Positions 17,804 through 26,963 of a DNA stretch of 64,000 nt are shown here, one piece after another. Origin of the DNA: Necropsobacter massiliensis (GTDB taxonomy: Bacteria > Pseudomonadota > Gammaproteobacteria > Enterobacterales > Pasteurellaceae); assembly GCF_000827595.2 (NCBI RefSeq), contig NZ_LN776189.1, positions 62,001 to 126,000 of the forward strand, written 5' to 3'. Each line of letters opens with the position of its first letter. The stretch's first letter is position 1. The notes under the pieces were generated by a model. The model did not search any database and had not been told where the DNA came from. It worked only from the letters and a program-made list of their open reading frames with translations. A program made the position numbers and the translations under genes.

Positions 17804-17884
17804 AAAAGTGCGGTGGATTTTAAGATAATTTTCAGTGTAACGTTAAGAAAATTATATAACACTGAAAATCTTAACCGCACTTTT
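17804..17884. terminator. Long USS-ended inverted repeat
   Basis: AAGTGCGGT (17806-17814) and ACCGCACTT (17874-17882) end an imperfect long stem that also pairs ATTTTCAGTGT with ACACTGAAAAT. It lies between convergent genes and probably terminates both. Confidence 0.7.
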
Positions 17885-17908
17885 GTCGGTGTTAAGCTAA
17901 CCAGCCTC

Positions 17909-18568
17909 TTATTTAGCCGCCACGGTAAAGCGTTGGAACAAATGTGCCGTTTGCTCCGCGTCATCGGCTATCGCAATCGCTAAATCTGCCACGCTAATGC
18001 CTGCCGGCGCATTGCCTACCATCAGCAATTCTTCGCCGCCTAAGCGATATTTGCCTGTGCGTTCTTCGCTGTAGCCGCCTGCTGCGCCAAGCAACGCCGG
18101 CGGGCTGACAAATGCCCAATTTACATCTCGCCGATCACGCAAGTCATTAAGTAAATTGCGCGCGGCATTCGCGCCGTCAAAAATTTCTTGCGGAAAATCC
18201 GGTGTGTCGATCAATTGCAGATTTGGTGCCACATAAAGGCTGCCCGCTCCGCCGACGATGAGTAAATACGGCACGTTCGCCGCTTTCGCCGCCGCGATAA
18301 TGGCATTTGAACCGCGAGTAAAATCCGCCGCGATATTCGGGTTTGTCCAGCCGGCATTGAACGCATTCACTACCGCATCAAAACCTTGCAGTTTTTCAGC
18401 AAAATCCGCCGCTTCCACATCGGTCGCTACCGCGTTAACGTTGTCTACTTTCGCGACTTTGTCGGTATGGCGTGCGAAAGCGGTAACCTTATGCCCGCGA
18501 CTTGCCAATTCCGCCAGCACGGCACTGCCTACATAACCTGTTGCACCAATTACTGCGATATTTTTCAT
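17909..18568 (-). CDS. NmrA-like NAD(P)-dependent oxidoreductase
   Basis: A 219-residue atypical SDR with the Rossmann motif GATGYVG at residues 8-14 and later LIVGGAGSL and FVSPPALL blocks seen in NmrA-like / YwnB-type proteins. It lacks a classical Y-x-x-x-K. Members bind NADP(H) and act as redox sensors or reductases. It is divergent from the LysR gene at 18709, which probably controls it; the 140-base gap shows no obvious palindrome. Confidence 0.75.
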   Translation of the reverse strand: MKNIAVIGATGYVGSAVLAELASRGHKVTAFARHTDKVAKVDNVNAVATDVEAADFAEKLQGFDAVVNAFNAGWTNPNIAADFTRGSNAIIAAAKAANVPYLLIVGGAGSLYVAPNLQLIDTPDFPQEIFDGANAARNLLNDLRDRRDVNWAFVSPPALLGAAGGYSEERTGKYRLGGEELLMVGNAPAGISVADLAIAIADDAEQTAHLFQRFTVAAK

Positions 18569-18708
18569 TTTTTAATTCCTTCCGTTACGTTGATGAATGT
18601 TTCAGCATTATTGCTGTTGATGAGGGCATTATACGGAAATAAAAAAAGGGAAAAAGCGCGATTTTGGAATATAATTGTTTCGTATTGAGAAACAATGCGG
18701 AGGTAAAA

Positions 18709-19599
18709 ATGGACAAACTTACTGCGATCAAGGTCTTTTTAAGTGTCGCCGAGACAGGCAGTTTCACGGCGAGCGCTGAGGCGTTGGATATTTCCAAGCC
18801 GATGATTAGCCGTTATGTCGCGTTAATGGAAGAATGGCTGAACAGCCGTTTGTTTCAGCGTTCCACGCGTAAGGTGTCGCTGACCGAGGCGGGCGAACAA
18901 GCAGTTGTTTTTTGCCGAAATATTGCCGCAAGCATTACCGAAATGGAGCAGGAAATGGTGGCGCGCCAAGGCGATTTACGCGGCACCATTCGCCTTACCG
19001 GTAATTCGTCTTTCGGCAGCTTGCAACTTGTGCCTGCGATTAACGATTTTCTCGCCAGTTATCCCCGTTTACATATTCAGTTGGATTTAAGTGACAGAAT
19101 CAGCGATTTGTTCGCCGAACGTTTCGATTTAGCTGTGCGGGTTACCAATCAGCCTGATCCGAATTTGATTGCCCGCAAACTTGCTGATTGCCATTCGTTG
19201 CTTGTTGCCAGCCCCGATTATTTGGCAACATTCGGTGTGCCAATGCAACCTGACGATCTGCGGCGGCATCGCTATCTCGCCCATTCCAACGTAAATCGCC
19301 GCGCGTGGCATTTTCGCCAAAATGAGCGGGAAATCGTGTTGGAACTTACCAGTCAATTTACCACCAACGACGCCAACGCTCTGCTCGGCAGCGTGCTTAA
19401 CCACAACGGCATTGCAATGCTGCCGCGTTATATGATTGGCGATTATATCAAAACCGGGCAACTTCAAGCAGTGCTGACCGATTGGCAGCTGCCCGAATTT
19501 CAGATTTTTTTAATCTATGCCAGCCGCCATAAGCAACCACTCGCGGTGAAAAAGTTGATTTCGTTTTTGCTGGAACGATTTGCAGGCGCAGATTGGTGA
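18709..19599 (+). CDS. LysR-family transcriptional regulator
   Basis: A 296-residue LysR protein with an N-terminal winged helix-turn-helix (FLSVAETGSFTASAEALDISKPMISRYVALMEEWLNSRLFQRSTRKVSLT) and a ligand-binding domain containing DLFAERFDLAVRV. It is of the type often found beside oxidoreductases. ATG 18709 follows GGAGG and is preferred to an upstream ATG at 18664. It is divergent from the NmrA-like reductase. Confidence 0.85.
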   Translation: MDKLTAIKVFLSVAETGSFTASAEALDISKPMISRYVALMEEWLNSRLFQRSTRKVSLTEAGEQAVVFCRNIAASITEMEQEMVARQGDLRGTIRLTGNSSFGSLQLVPAINDFLASYPRLHIQLDLSDRISDLFAERFDLAVRVTNQPDPNLIARKLADCHSLLVASPDYLATFGVPMQPDDLRRHRYLAHSNVNRRAWHFRQNEREIVLELTSQFTTNDANALLGSVLNHNGIAMLPRYMIGDYIKTGQLQAVLTDWQLPEFQIFLIYASRHKQPLAVKKLISFLLERFAGADW

Positions 19600-19741
19600 T
19601 GTTGTTTATCTTTAGACGGTAGGCTGCTTGTTTCCGTTTTCGCCTACTTTGCACAAGCAATCGAAAAATCCGCACCTTGCATTAATTGGTCGCTTAGTCC
19701 AGTTAGGGAACAGATTAAAGTGCGGTGTTTTTTTCGTTATT

Positions 19742-20572
19742 TTATAAATTCTGAATGACAGAAAATTGTTCAGGAATATGCGTTGGCGAGGCGCGTAGCT
19801 GTTCGGGCAAACAGGATTGCTGATTTTTAGGAAAACAGGCTAAGTTAAAATCATGTCCGTCAAGGCTTTTCGGTTGGTGAAAATAATTGTCGGCTTGGTA
19901 ACGAGCAGAAACAAACCAATAGCAGCGATAGTCTAATTGCGCTAAATATTCCAATAATTTTTTTGCTTGGTGCGGATGCGCTTCAATAAATATCACAGGT
20001 TGATGTGTTTGAATAGTTTGTTTGGCTCCTTTTAATACGTTTAGATCAAAACCTTCGGCATCAATTTTTAATAAAGCAAGATGAGTTAATTGTTGAATTT
20101 CAGGGTGAGAATCAAGGGTAATGATTTGAATTTTCTCTTTATTGATCACGCCTTGGAAATTGCCTTCGGTATTAAAACCTTGGTTGAGTGAGAAAGAGCC
20201 GTAATTCCATGGCGTGTTGTAATCGGAGGTGGCGATTTCAATTTGTTCATTTTTATGGCTCACACCTTGTTGGTAAGTATAGACGTGAGAAAGCTGATTG
20301 AGCATAAGGTTACTGCATAAAAGCTGGAAAATAATGCGTTGCGGCTCAAAACAAAAAATTTTCCCCTGTGTTGCTTTTTTCGCGATAGGAATGGTGTGCA
20401 TACCAATATTACTGCCGACTTCAATCACATTGCTTGATTCAGTCAGTATTTTGTGAAAAAACTGTACTTCAATTTCCGACCATTCACCATAAGTTCGCGC
20501 GTATTGGCTGATAAAATCCCCTTCCAATAAATGAAAAAGCCCCCATTTCAATTGATGTAATGACAATCGCAT
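19742..20572 (-). CDS. FkbM-family methyltransferase
   Basis: A 276-residue SAM-dependent methyltransferase. Motif I is EVGSNIG (residues 51-57), followed by FCFEPQ and later LLKIDAEGFDLNVLKGA, the FkbM signature. FkbM enzymes methylate hydroxyl groups, often on sugars of surface polymers or small molecules. No glycan genes adjoin it, so the acceptor is open. The gene looks more AT-rich than its neighbours. A run of ten T on the plus strand (20617-20626) lies in its upstream region and could alter promoter spacing. Confidence 0.75.
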   Translation of the reverse strand: MRLSLHQLKWGLFHLLEGDFISQYARTYGEWSEIEVQFFHKILTESSNVIEVGSNIGMHTIPIAKKATQGKIFCFEPQRIIFQLLCSNLMLNQLSHVYTYQQGVSHKNEQIEIATSDYNTPWNYGSFSLNQGFNTEGNFQGVINKEKIQIITLDSHPEIQQLTHLALLKIDAEGFDLNVLKGAKQTIQTHQPVIFIEAHPHQAKKLLEYLAQLDYRCYWFVSARYQADNYFHQPKSLDGHDFNLACFPKNQQSCLPEQLRASPTHIPEQFSVIQNL

Positions 20573-20698
20573 AAATTTATCCTTGTGTATTCAAAATAAA
20601 GGCAAAGTATACATTGTTTTTTTTTTGTGCAATTTGTTATGATTTTTTGCACAATTTATTGCGCTTTTTGAGGCAATTTAACCATGTAAAGAAAAATC

Positions 20699-20738
20699 AC
20701 CGCACTTTAGGGCGGCAAACTATTTCTGAAAGTGCGGT
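20699..20738. terminator. Inverted USS pair
   Basis: ACCGCACTT (20699-20707) and AAGTGCGGT (20730-20738) form a stem with a 22-base loop, then a T-rich run. It lies in the 323-base gap between the FkbM gene and the glycosylase, where I see no gene. Confidence 0.6.
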
Positions 20739-20834
20739 GAATTTTTTTGGGTTATTTTTAAATGGAATCAAATTGTTTTTTCGCTTTACGACGACAATAT
20801 GGTTACGCGATGTACCCTATTGTCCGGTAGGTGT

Positions 20835-20850
20835 CACGCGCATGCGCGTG
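20835..20850. promoter_or_regulatory. 16-base perfect palindrome upstream of the glycosylase
   Basis: CACGCGCATGCGCGTG is a perfect palindrome ending 45 bases before the ATG at 20896. Its place fits an operator or the start of a transcript hairpin; nothing identifies a binding protein. Confidence 0.35.
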
Positions 20851-20895
20851 GTATAAATGAAGCTAATATGTCAACCTCACTGATTTAATAACACC

Positions 20896-21516
20896 ATGAA
20901 ACAACAACGTCTTGCCGTCATGCACAAACTCATGGCGCGCTATGGAGAACAAAACTGGTGGAACGGAGCAAATCCGCTGGCTGATTTGGTGTCAATGATT
21001 CTGATTCAGCAAACCACCGCCAACAACGCCCAGAAAGCGCTCAATAATCTGACCGAGCATCTCACTTTGGCGCGCCTGCTTGCCTTATCGCCCGATGAGT
21101 TGCAAAGGCGGATTCGACCCGCCGGGTTTTATAAACAGAAAAGCCGTTATATCAAAGGGTTAATTGAATGGCTAGATGCGCACGGTGGTGATTTTACCTG
21201 CTTTGAACAGGTTCCGACCGCACAGTTGCGGCAGGATTTGCTCAAGCTCCATGGTGTCGGAGCCGAAACCGCCGATGTGATGCTGCTGTATATTTTCAAA
21301 CGAAAGGTGTTTGTGGCGGATCAATATGCCCTGCGTCTGTGTCATCGGCTCGGTTTGAGCCGTGCCGAACGCTATGAAACTTTGCGTGCCGAATGGATGC
21401 CGTTGATGGCGGAGATTTCCCTCAACACGGCGCAAGAATGGCACGCCGTGATTGACGAACACGGCAAATGCTACCGTAAAAATCCGGATTTGGACGAAAG
21501 CTGGTTGTTGGAATAG
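20896..21516 (+). CDS. Endonuclease III-like DNA glycosylase (MagIII-type)
   Basis: A 206-residue HhH-GPD protein. The helix-hairpin-helix is KLHGVGAETADVMLLY, and Asp in VADQYALRL fits the catalytic aspartate. The lysine used by endonuclease III (GVGRKTA) is replaced here (GVGAETA), and the C-terminus has a single cysteine instead of the four that bind the iron-sulfur cluster. Both traits match MagIII-like 3-methyladenine glycosylases. It should remove alkylated bases. Activity is inferred only. Confidence 0.75.
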   Translation: MKQQRLAVMHKLMARYGEQNWWNGANPLADLVSMILIQQTTANNAQKALNNLTEHLTLARLLALSPDELQRRIRPAGFYKQKSRYIKGLIEWLDAHGGDFTCFEQVPTAQLRQDLLKLHGVGAETADVMLLYIFKRKVFVADQYALRLCHRLGLSRAERYETLRAEWMPLMAEISLNTAQEWHAVIDEHGKCYRKNPDLDESWLLE

Positions 21517-21649
21517 GCGAGAATGGTAGCGAAAATCTTAGCGCAACAACCGGCGCGGGGATGTGTTCCGCACCGGCGGGCGATATCGCCGCGCTTGCAA
21601 ACGCGGCGGGAAAGCCGATTTTTATCTTAATGCAAAAATATCCCGCACA

Positions 21650-22141
21650 TTAATCCCGAAAGTTATTAAACTGAAACGGTTGTCCCAATTCGGCGTTTTT
21701 GACCAGCTGAATAACCGCTTGCAGATCGTCGCGAGATTTGCCGGTTACTCGAATTTGGTCGCCTTGAATTTGGGTTTGCACCTTAATTTTGGCATCTTTG
21801 ACAAGTTTGGTGATTTTTTTCGCCATATCCGTTTCAATTCCCTGCTTGAGCTTAATGGCTTTGCTGTAGGTTTTGCCGCTGTGTTCGTATTCTTCGGGAA
21901 TATCCAGCGAGGCGGAGTCAATACCGCGTTTAATGCAGGCATTGCGTAGAATATCAATGAGCTGTTCCACCTGAAAGTCCGACTCGCTGGCTACAGTGAT
22001 GGTTTCGCTTTTTTCGTTTAGCTCAATTGAAGAGGGCACATTGCGAAAATCCCAGCGGTTAGCAAGATCGCGGTTTGCGTTTTCTACGGCGTTGCGCACT
22101 TCGTGCACGGTGATTTCGGAAACAATATCAAATGACGGCAT
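21650..22141 (-). CDS. yajQ: YajQ-family nucleotide-binding protein
   Basis: A 163-residue protein beginning [32 protein letters not shown], the YajQ N-terminus, and ending [20 protein letters not shown]. YajQ proteins have two ferredoxin-like folds; in some species they bind cyclic di-GMP and act as gene regulators. Length and sequence are standard. It lies 8 bases downstream of serB and is read in the same direction. Confidence 0.9.
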   Translation of the reverse strand: MPSFDIVSEITVHEVRNAVENANRDLANRWDFRNVPSSIELNEKSETITVASESDFQVEQLIDILRNACIKRGIDSASLDIPEEYEHSGKTYSKAIKLKQGIETDMAKKITKLVKDAKIKVQTQIQGDQIRVTGKSRDDLQAVIQLVKNAELGQPFQFNNFRD

Positions 22142-22149
22142 AAGTTCTC

Positions 22150-23103
22150 CTAGTGTCGAGTGATTCTGTCGTTAGCACTTAAAATACATAAAAGTGCGCT
22201 AAGATCGGCGAAGTTTACCACAATTTGCGCCTGTTGTTGAACTTTCGGCTTAGCATGGAATGCCACGCCCAGATCTGCCTGCGCCATCATGGCTAGATCG
22301 TTGGCGCCGTCACCGATAGCAACAGTATGTTCCGGTGCAATGTGGAACTGCTGCGCCAATTGCACCAAGGTGCGGGCTTTATATTGTGCGTCGATCACAT
22401 CACCTTTTACCTTGCCGGTCAGCCGACCGTCGATAATCTCAAATTGATTGGACACGGCGTAGTCCAGTTGCAGTTTGGTTTTTAAGTGATCGGCAAAATA
22501 GGTGAAGCCACCTGAGGCAATGGCGATCTTCCAGCCATGCTGTTGTAAATGCCGCACGGTTTCTGTTAAACCGGGCATCAGCGGCAGGCTTTCGCGCACT
22601 TGCTGTAAAATGGTTTCCGGTGCGCCTTGCAGCGTCGCAACTCGACGGCGCAGGCTTTGTTCAAAATCCAGTTCCCCGCGCATGGCGCGTTCGGTGATTT
22701 CCGCCACCAGTTCGCCGCTACCCGCCAGTTTTGCGATTTCATCAATACATTCGATTTGGATCGCAGTAGAATCCATATCCATAACCAATAAGCCGGGCTG
22801 TTGTAAACGAGCGTGAAAATCCAGTCGAGCGATGTCCAACTCCAGCTGACGGGCGTATTCCGTCCATTGCGCGCGCCATTCGCCTTGCAGCAGCACGACA
22901 GTGTTATTCAGCACATTCCAGCAATCAAAAAGGATAAAATTTTCACCGCACTTTGCTTGAAATCGGAGCAATTCGGTCAGGTTGAGCCTGCCAGCGTAAA
23001 GAATAAACGCGTGGTCGCCGGTGACGGCGCCATGCTGGTTTAACAGTGCGGTGGGAAAACGGGTATAATATTGCCTGATCGAGGCGAGATTTTGTGTTTG
23101 CAT
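22150..23103 (-). CDS. serB: Phosphoserine phosphatase
   Basis: A 317-residue HAD phosphatase that removes phosphate from L-phosphoserine, the last step of serine synthesis. The nucleophile motif is DMDST (residues 109-113), followed by [20 protein letters not shown] (substrate cap) and the C-terminal [10 protein letters not shown] (Mg2+ binding). The N-terminal extension of about 100 residues is normal for enterobacterial SerB. It is divergent from ytjB (smp), as in E. coli. A USS lies inside the gene near 22951. Confidence 0.95.
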   Translation of the reverse strand: MQTQNLASIRQYYTRFPTALLNQHGAVTGDHAFILYAGRLNLTELLRFQAKCGENFILFDCWNVLNNTVVLLQGEWRAQWTEYARQLELDIARLDFHARLQQPGLLVMDMDSTAIQIECIDEIAKLAGSGELVAEITERAMRGELDFEQSLRRRVATLQGAPETILQQVRESLPLMPGLTETVRHLQQHGWKIAIASGGFTYFADHLKTKLQLDYAVSNQFEIIDGRLTGKVKGDVIDAQYKARTLVQLAQQFHIAPEHTVAIGDGANDLAMMAQADLGVAFHAKPKVQQQAQIVVNFADLSALLCILSANDRITRH

Positions 23104-23171
23104 AAAAAATCCTGTAAATTATCAGCGTTGCCGTAATTCTAGCTTATTTACCGATCCTTGGGGAAGATAAC

Positions 23172-23852
23172 TTGCATATCATAAAAGAAAAAGTGGTTAA
23201 AACCAGTATGATAATCACGATTATCCTGCTTTGTGTAGCGGTTATGGCGGTGATTTTATTCGGCGTCAAGCAGTTTAAAATCGGTTCGCAGTTAGCCAGT
23301 ATCAATCAAGTGGCGAATTTGTCTCATTTGTTAGTGCGCCAGCAGGCGAATCTGTTTTCTATGCTATTGGTGAATAATGCCAAACCAGAGCGGTTAACGG
23401 AAAATCTGGATAATTTCGCCAAAGAGGCGTTTGTCCTGGACGCTTCCGTTTACGGCAGCGACGGTAAATTGCTGGCGCAAAGCACTGATTCGCAGGGGCT
23501 GCGCACTCAGTTGGGGCTGGGCGACGCGCAACAGAAAGACATCGGCACTCAGCAGATTGTCGAACCGATTTATTCACCGAACGGAATTGAAGGTTTTTTA
23601 CGCATTACTTTCGATACGAAATATGGGCAGACCACCCAAAATAAAATCAATCGGATTTTTCATCAGCTTTACGGCGAATTGATCGTGGTTTTTCTGGCGG
23701 GCGTTTTAGCCGCCAGTTCGGTGCATTATTTTCTCAGCCATTATCGGCGCGCACACCGCCGGGTACAGGAAGTGAAACCGGCGGTTAAACCGTCGAGGTC
23801 AAGTCGCGGCAGCCTGAATTTTCATCGGCGCCGTAAGCGTTTTGCCAAATAG
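23172..23852 (+). CDS. ytjB: YtjB/Smp-family membrane protein
   Basis: About 226 residues. There is an N-terminal membrane segment (IITIILLCVAVMAVILFGV), a periplasmic middle with ASVYGSDGKLLAQS (PAS-like), a second membrane segment (LIVVFLAGVLAASSVHYFL) and a basic cytoplasmic tail. It fits the SerB-associated Smp family of unknown function. The likely start is TTG 23172, with GGGGAAG just upstream; an ATG at 23208 has no clear site. A USS hairpin terminator follows. Confidence 0.75.
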   Translation: MHIIKEKVVKTSMIITIILLCVAVMAVILFGVKQFKIGSQLASINQVANLSHLLVRQQANLFSMLLVNNAKPERLTENLDNFAKEAFVLDASVYGSDGKLLAQSTDSQGLRTQLGLGDAQQKDIGTQQIVEPIYSPNGIEGFLRITFDTKYGQTTQNKINRIFHQLYGELIVVFLAGVLAASSVHYFLSHYRRAHRRVQEVKPAVKPSRSSRGSLNFHRRRKRFAK

Positions 23853-23889
23853 CGCACCGTATTAGCTGGTAACATATTCAAAGCAAGAA

Positions 23890-23917
23890 AAAACCGCACT
23901 TAACAAAGTGCGGTTTT
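23890..23917. terminator. 12-bp USS hairpin terminator
   Basis: AAAACCGCACTT (23890-23901) and AAGTGCGGTTTT (23906-23917) pair perfectly around a 4-base loop, with A- and T-runs on both sides. It separates convergent ytjB and rpsT and should work in both directions. Confidence 0.85.
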
Positions 23918-23942
23918 ATGTTATTCTGAATCCAAAAAACGA

Positions 23943-24206
23943 TTACGCTAATTTTTTGATTTGTGCAGACAATTTAGATTTGTGATTTGCCGCTTTGTTG
24001 GCGTGGATTAAACCTTTAGACGCCATGCGATCGACCACTTTTTGCATTTCGACGAATGCGGCTTCCGCTGTTGCTTTTTCACCTGCTGCGACTGCTGCGT
24101 AAACTTTTTTGATGTAAGTACGCATCATTGAGCGCTGACTTGCATTGTGCTGACGGCGTTTTTCTGACTGAACCGCACGTTTTTTAGCTGACTTGATATT
24201 AGCCAA
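23943..24206 (-). CDS. rpsT: 30S ribosomal protein S20
   Basis: An 87-residue basic protein, (M)[33 protein letters not shown] and so on, the S20 sequence. It binds 16S rRNA early in assembly. The start is TTG at 24204-24206 with AGGAG just upstream, as in E. coli where rpsT also begins with a rare codon linked to autoregulation. The gap to murJ (24207-24484) shows only AT-rich leader or promoter sequence. Confidence 0.95.
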   Translation of the reverse strand: MANIKSAKKRAVQSEKRRQHNASQRSMMRTYIKKVYAAVAAGEKATAEAAFVEMQKVVDRMASKGLIHANKAANHKSKLSAQIKKLA

Positions 24207-24484
24207 GGTCAAACTCCTGAAAATTTCTGTTAGTTTATGGAATAAAAATAAAGGCGTAAAATATGCCTTTTTTCTATACAATTGTCAATAAACAATTGGC
24301 AAAATTTAGTTTGAGGATTCGGTGAGACACTACCGAAAGTCAGCATCGTTATCTGAAAATGCGCTTTCTTTAGCCCACCTAAACGATGTGGGGCGAATTT
24401 TAACAGTTTTTTCCCCGGGAATATAGCGTAAAAATAAAATTTCTATACAATTAAGCCAAAATTTCTGCCAAAGAGTGAATTATT

Positions 24485-26059
24485 TTGACTAAACGATTAT
24501 TACGATCCGGTGTGATCGTCAGTGCAATGACCCTGCTGTCGCGCGTGTTAGGGCTGGTGCGCGATGTGATCACCGCTCAGCTTATCGGGGCGGGCGTGGC
24601 GGCGGATGTGTTTTTATTTGCCAACCGAATTCCGAATTTTTTGCGTCGGTTGTTTGCCGAGGGCGCATTTTCACAAGCTTTTGTGCCAGTGCTGGCAGAG
24701 TATCAGCAATCCGGCGATATGGACAAAACTCGCGCATTTATTGCCAAGGTTTCCGGTACGCTCGGCGGCTTGGTCACTGTCGTCACGCTGCTTGCGATGA
24801 TTTTTTCGCCGCTGGTGGCTGCGGTGTTCGGCACCGGCTGGTTTATGGATTGGCTGCATGACGGACCGAATGCGGTGAAATTTGAACAGGCATCGCTGCT
24901 GCTGAAAATCACCTTTCCATATTTATGGTTTATCACTTTTGTCGCGCTGTCCGGCGCCATTTTGAATACCTTGGGGCGCTTTGGCGTGATGTCTTTCTCT
25001 CCGGTGCTGTTGAATATCGCGATGATTGGCACCGCACTTTTTCTCGCGCCCCGTGTCAGCAGTCCGGATTTGGCATTGGCTATCGGGATTTTTATCGGCG
25101 GGCTGCTGCAATTTTTTTTTCAGATCCCGTTTCTAAAACGCGCCGGGCTGTTGGTGCGACCTCAATGGGCGTGGAACGATGCGGGCGTGAAGAAAATCCG
25201 CACCCTGATGATTCCCGCCTTATTCGGGGTGTCGGTCAGCCAGATCAACTTATTGCTGGATACGTTTATCGCCAGTTTTCTGATGACCGGCTCGATCAGC
25301 TGGCTATATTATTCCGACCGCCTGCTTGAATTTCCGCTCGGGTTATTCGGTATTGCGATTTCCACCGTGATTTTGCCGACGCTAGCGCGTCATCATGTTA
25401 ACCGTAGCGACGATGCACAACGCAGCGCGGCGGATTTTCGCATGACGATGGATTGGGGCGTGCGCATGATTTTATTGCTCGGCGTGCCGGCGATGATCGG
25501 CATTGCGGTATTGGCGCAGCCGATGCTGCTGGTGCTGTTTATGCGCGGGCAGTTTATGCTGTATGACGTGCAAGCGGCGTCTTATTCTTTGTGGGCGTTT
25601 AATGCGGGGCTGTTGAGCTTTATGCTGATTAAGATTTTAGCTAACGGTTATTATGCGCGACAGGATACCAAAACGCCGGTGAAAATCGGTATTATCGCGA
25701 TGCTCAGCAATATGGCGTTTAATCTGCTGGCGATTCCGTTCAGTTATGTGGGGCTGGCGATGGCGTCGGCGATGTCGGCAAGTTTGAATGCTTATTTGTT
25801 ATACCGCGGGTTGGCGACAACCGATGTTTATCGCATTAGCCGACAAAGTGCGGTGTTTTTTTTGAAAGTTTTGCTTGCGGCGGCGGTGATGGGCGGCGTG
25901 GTGTGGCATTACAGCCCGGCATTGGACAGCTGGCAGGCAATGTCATTTTTACAGCGGGTGCACTGGCTGTTTTGGCTTATTGGCTGTGCCGCGCTGATTT
26001 ACGCGGCGATGCTGCTGCTGCTTGGCGTGCGCAAAAACGATTTGGTTTCCGGCGGATAA
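24485..26059 (+). CDS. murJ: Lipid II flippase MurJ
   Basis: A 524-residue multi-pass inner-membrane protein of the MOP exporter superfamily. It begins LTKRLLRSGVIVSAMTLLSRVLGLVRDVITAQLIGAG with FANRIPNFLRRLFAEGAFSQAFVPV, the conserved MurJ cavity segment. It moves lipid II across the membrane for peptidoglycan synthesis. The start is TTG at 24485. Two USS lie in the coding sequence (near 25028 and 25852). It neighbours rpsT, as in many gammaproteobacteria. Confidence 0.95.
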   Translation: MTKRLLRSGVIVSAMTLLSRVLGLVRDVITAQLIGAGVAADVFLFANRIPNFLRRLFAEGAFSQAFVPVLAEYQQSGDMDKTRAFIAKVSGTLGGLVTVVTLLAMIFSPLVAAVFGTGWFMDWLHDGPNAVKFEQASLLLKITFPYLWFITFVALSGAILNTLGRFGVMSFSPVLLNIAMIGTALFLAPRVSSPDLALAIGIFIGGLLQFFFQIPFLKRAGLLVRPQWAWNDAGVKKIRTLMIPALFGVSVSQINLLLDTFIASFLMTGSISWLYYSDRLLEFPLGLFGIAISTVILPTLARHHVNRSDDAQRSAADFRMTMDWGVRMILLLGVPAMIGIAVLAQPMLLVLFMRGQFMLYDVQAASYSLWAFNAGLLSFMLIKILANGYYARQDTKTPVKIGIIAMLSNMAFNLLAIPFSYVGLAMASAMSASLNAYLLYRGLATTDVYRISRQSAVFFLKVLLAAAVMGGVVWHYSPALDSWQAMSFLQRVHWLFWLIGCAALIYAAMLLLLGVRKNDLVSGG

Positions 26060-26096
26060 TATGCGGATATGGGAGCGCCTATTATCCGTGGAAATG

Positions 26097-26954
26097 TCAG
26101 TGTTGTGCTAATTCGTAAGGTAACGGATAAAGGTTGAGCGCGGTTGCGTTGTGCGCCAGTCGAAATGCCGTCTCTGGTGGTGTTTGGTGGTTTAACACTG
26201 CCTGCAACCATAAAACGCCGTTAAAATTGACCGCACTTAGAATAAATCCGGTTTTGCGCCAGCCGTTTTCCAGTTGCATTTCAATTTCTTCTCCGATCTC
26301 GGGCGTGCTGTCCGTCAGCGCGCGGAAGGTAAACATTGCTCGTTTATTGGCGCCGCGGTATTTGGCGCGGGCAACCGTTTCCTGACCGATATAACAGCCT
26401 TTGGTAAAGGAGATCGCCTGTTCCAGCAGCTGTAGATTCAGCGCTTGTGGAATGAACTGATTTTGAACCGGCGGGCTGAACAGCGGGATGCCGGCTTGGA
26501 TATCCGCCACATCCCAGTATTCGGCGGGGGCGTCGTATTCGATATTATCGGCGGCAGGCTGCAACAGCAGATAGCGTGTCGGCTGCTGCGGCAGGGCGAG
26601 GCTGATTTGCGCAGAAATCGCATCGTATTGCCGAACGGCATCTTCTCCGGCGATACCCACAATCCGCCAGTCTAATTGGCTAAAGGTGATGTTGGAGAAC
26701 ACCGCATATTTTTTTAAATGCGCCAGCGTGCTTGCCAGCAGCGATTTGTTTACTAACAGATAAAATTGCTGCCCGCCGGTACGGATCAAGCGAAACAGCG
26801 AATGCATTTTGCCTTTCGGATCACAGTGTGCGGTTAGGGTGGATTGCCCGTTTGTCAGCTTGCTGACATCGCAAGTCAGCTGTCCTTGTAGAAATTTTTC
26901 CGCATCGGCGCCCTGTGCACAGATTAAGCCGTATTGTGTCAGATTGATCAGCAT
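26097..26954 (-). CDS. ygfZ: tRNA-modifying folate-binding protein YgfZ
   Basis: A 285-residue member of the GcvT-like folate-binding family. The signature KGCYIGQE is at residues 185-192 (Cys187). YgfZ uses tetrahydrofolate and helps maintain iron-sulfur enzymes such as MiaB. It is convergent with murJ and co-directional with yicC, whose stop-to-start gap is 9 bases. Confidence 0.9.
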   Translation of the reverse strand: MLINLTQYGLICAQGADAEKFLQGQLTCDVSKLTNGQSTLTAHCDPKGKMHSLFRLIRTGGQQFYLLVNKSLLASTLAHLKKYAVFSNITFSQLDWRIVGIAGEDAVRQYDAISAQISLALPQQPTRYLLLQPAADNIEYDAPAEYWDVADIQAGIPLFSPPVQNQFIPQALNLQLLEQAISFTKGCYIGQETVARAKYRGANKRAMFTFRALTDSTPEIGEEIEMQLENGWRKTGFILSAVNFNGVLWLQAVLNHQTPPETAFRLAHNATALNLYPLPYELAQH

Positions 26955-26963
26955 GCTGCACTC

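Noticed and set aside
23359-23577. Minus-strand and other alternative frames within core genes (here inside ytjB)
   Set aside because: These are shadows of recognised genes in other frames: no homology, no ribosome-binding site, and the sense frame has clear family motifs.
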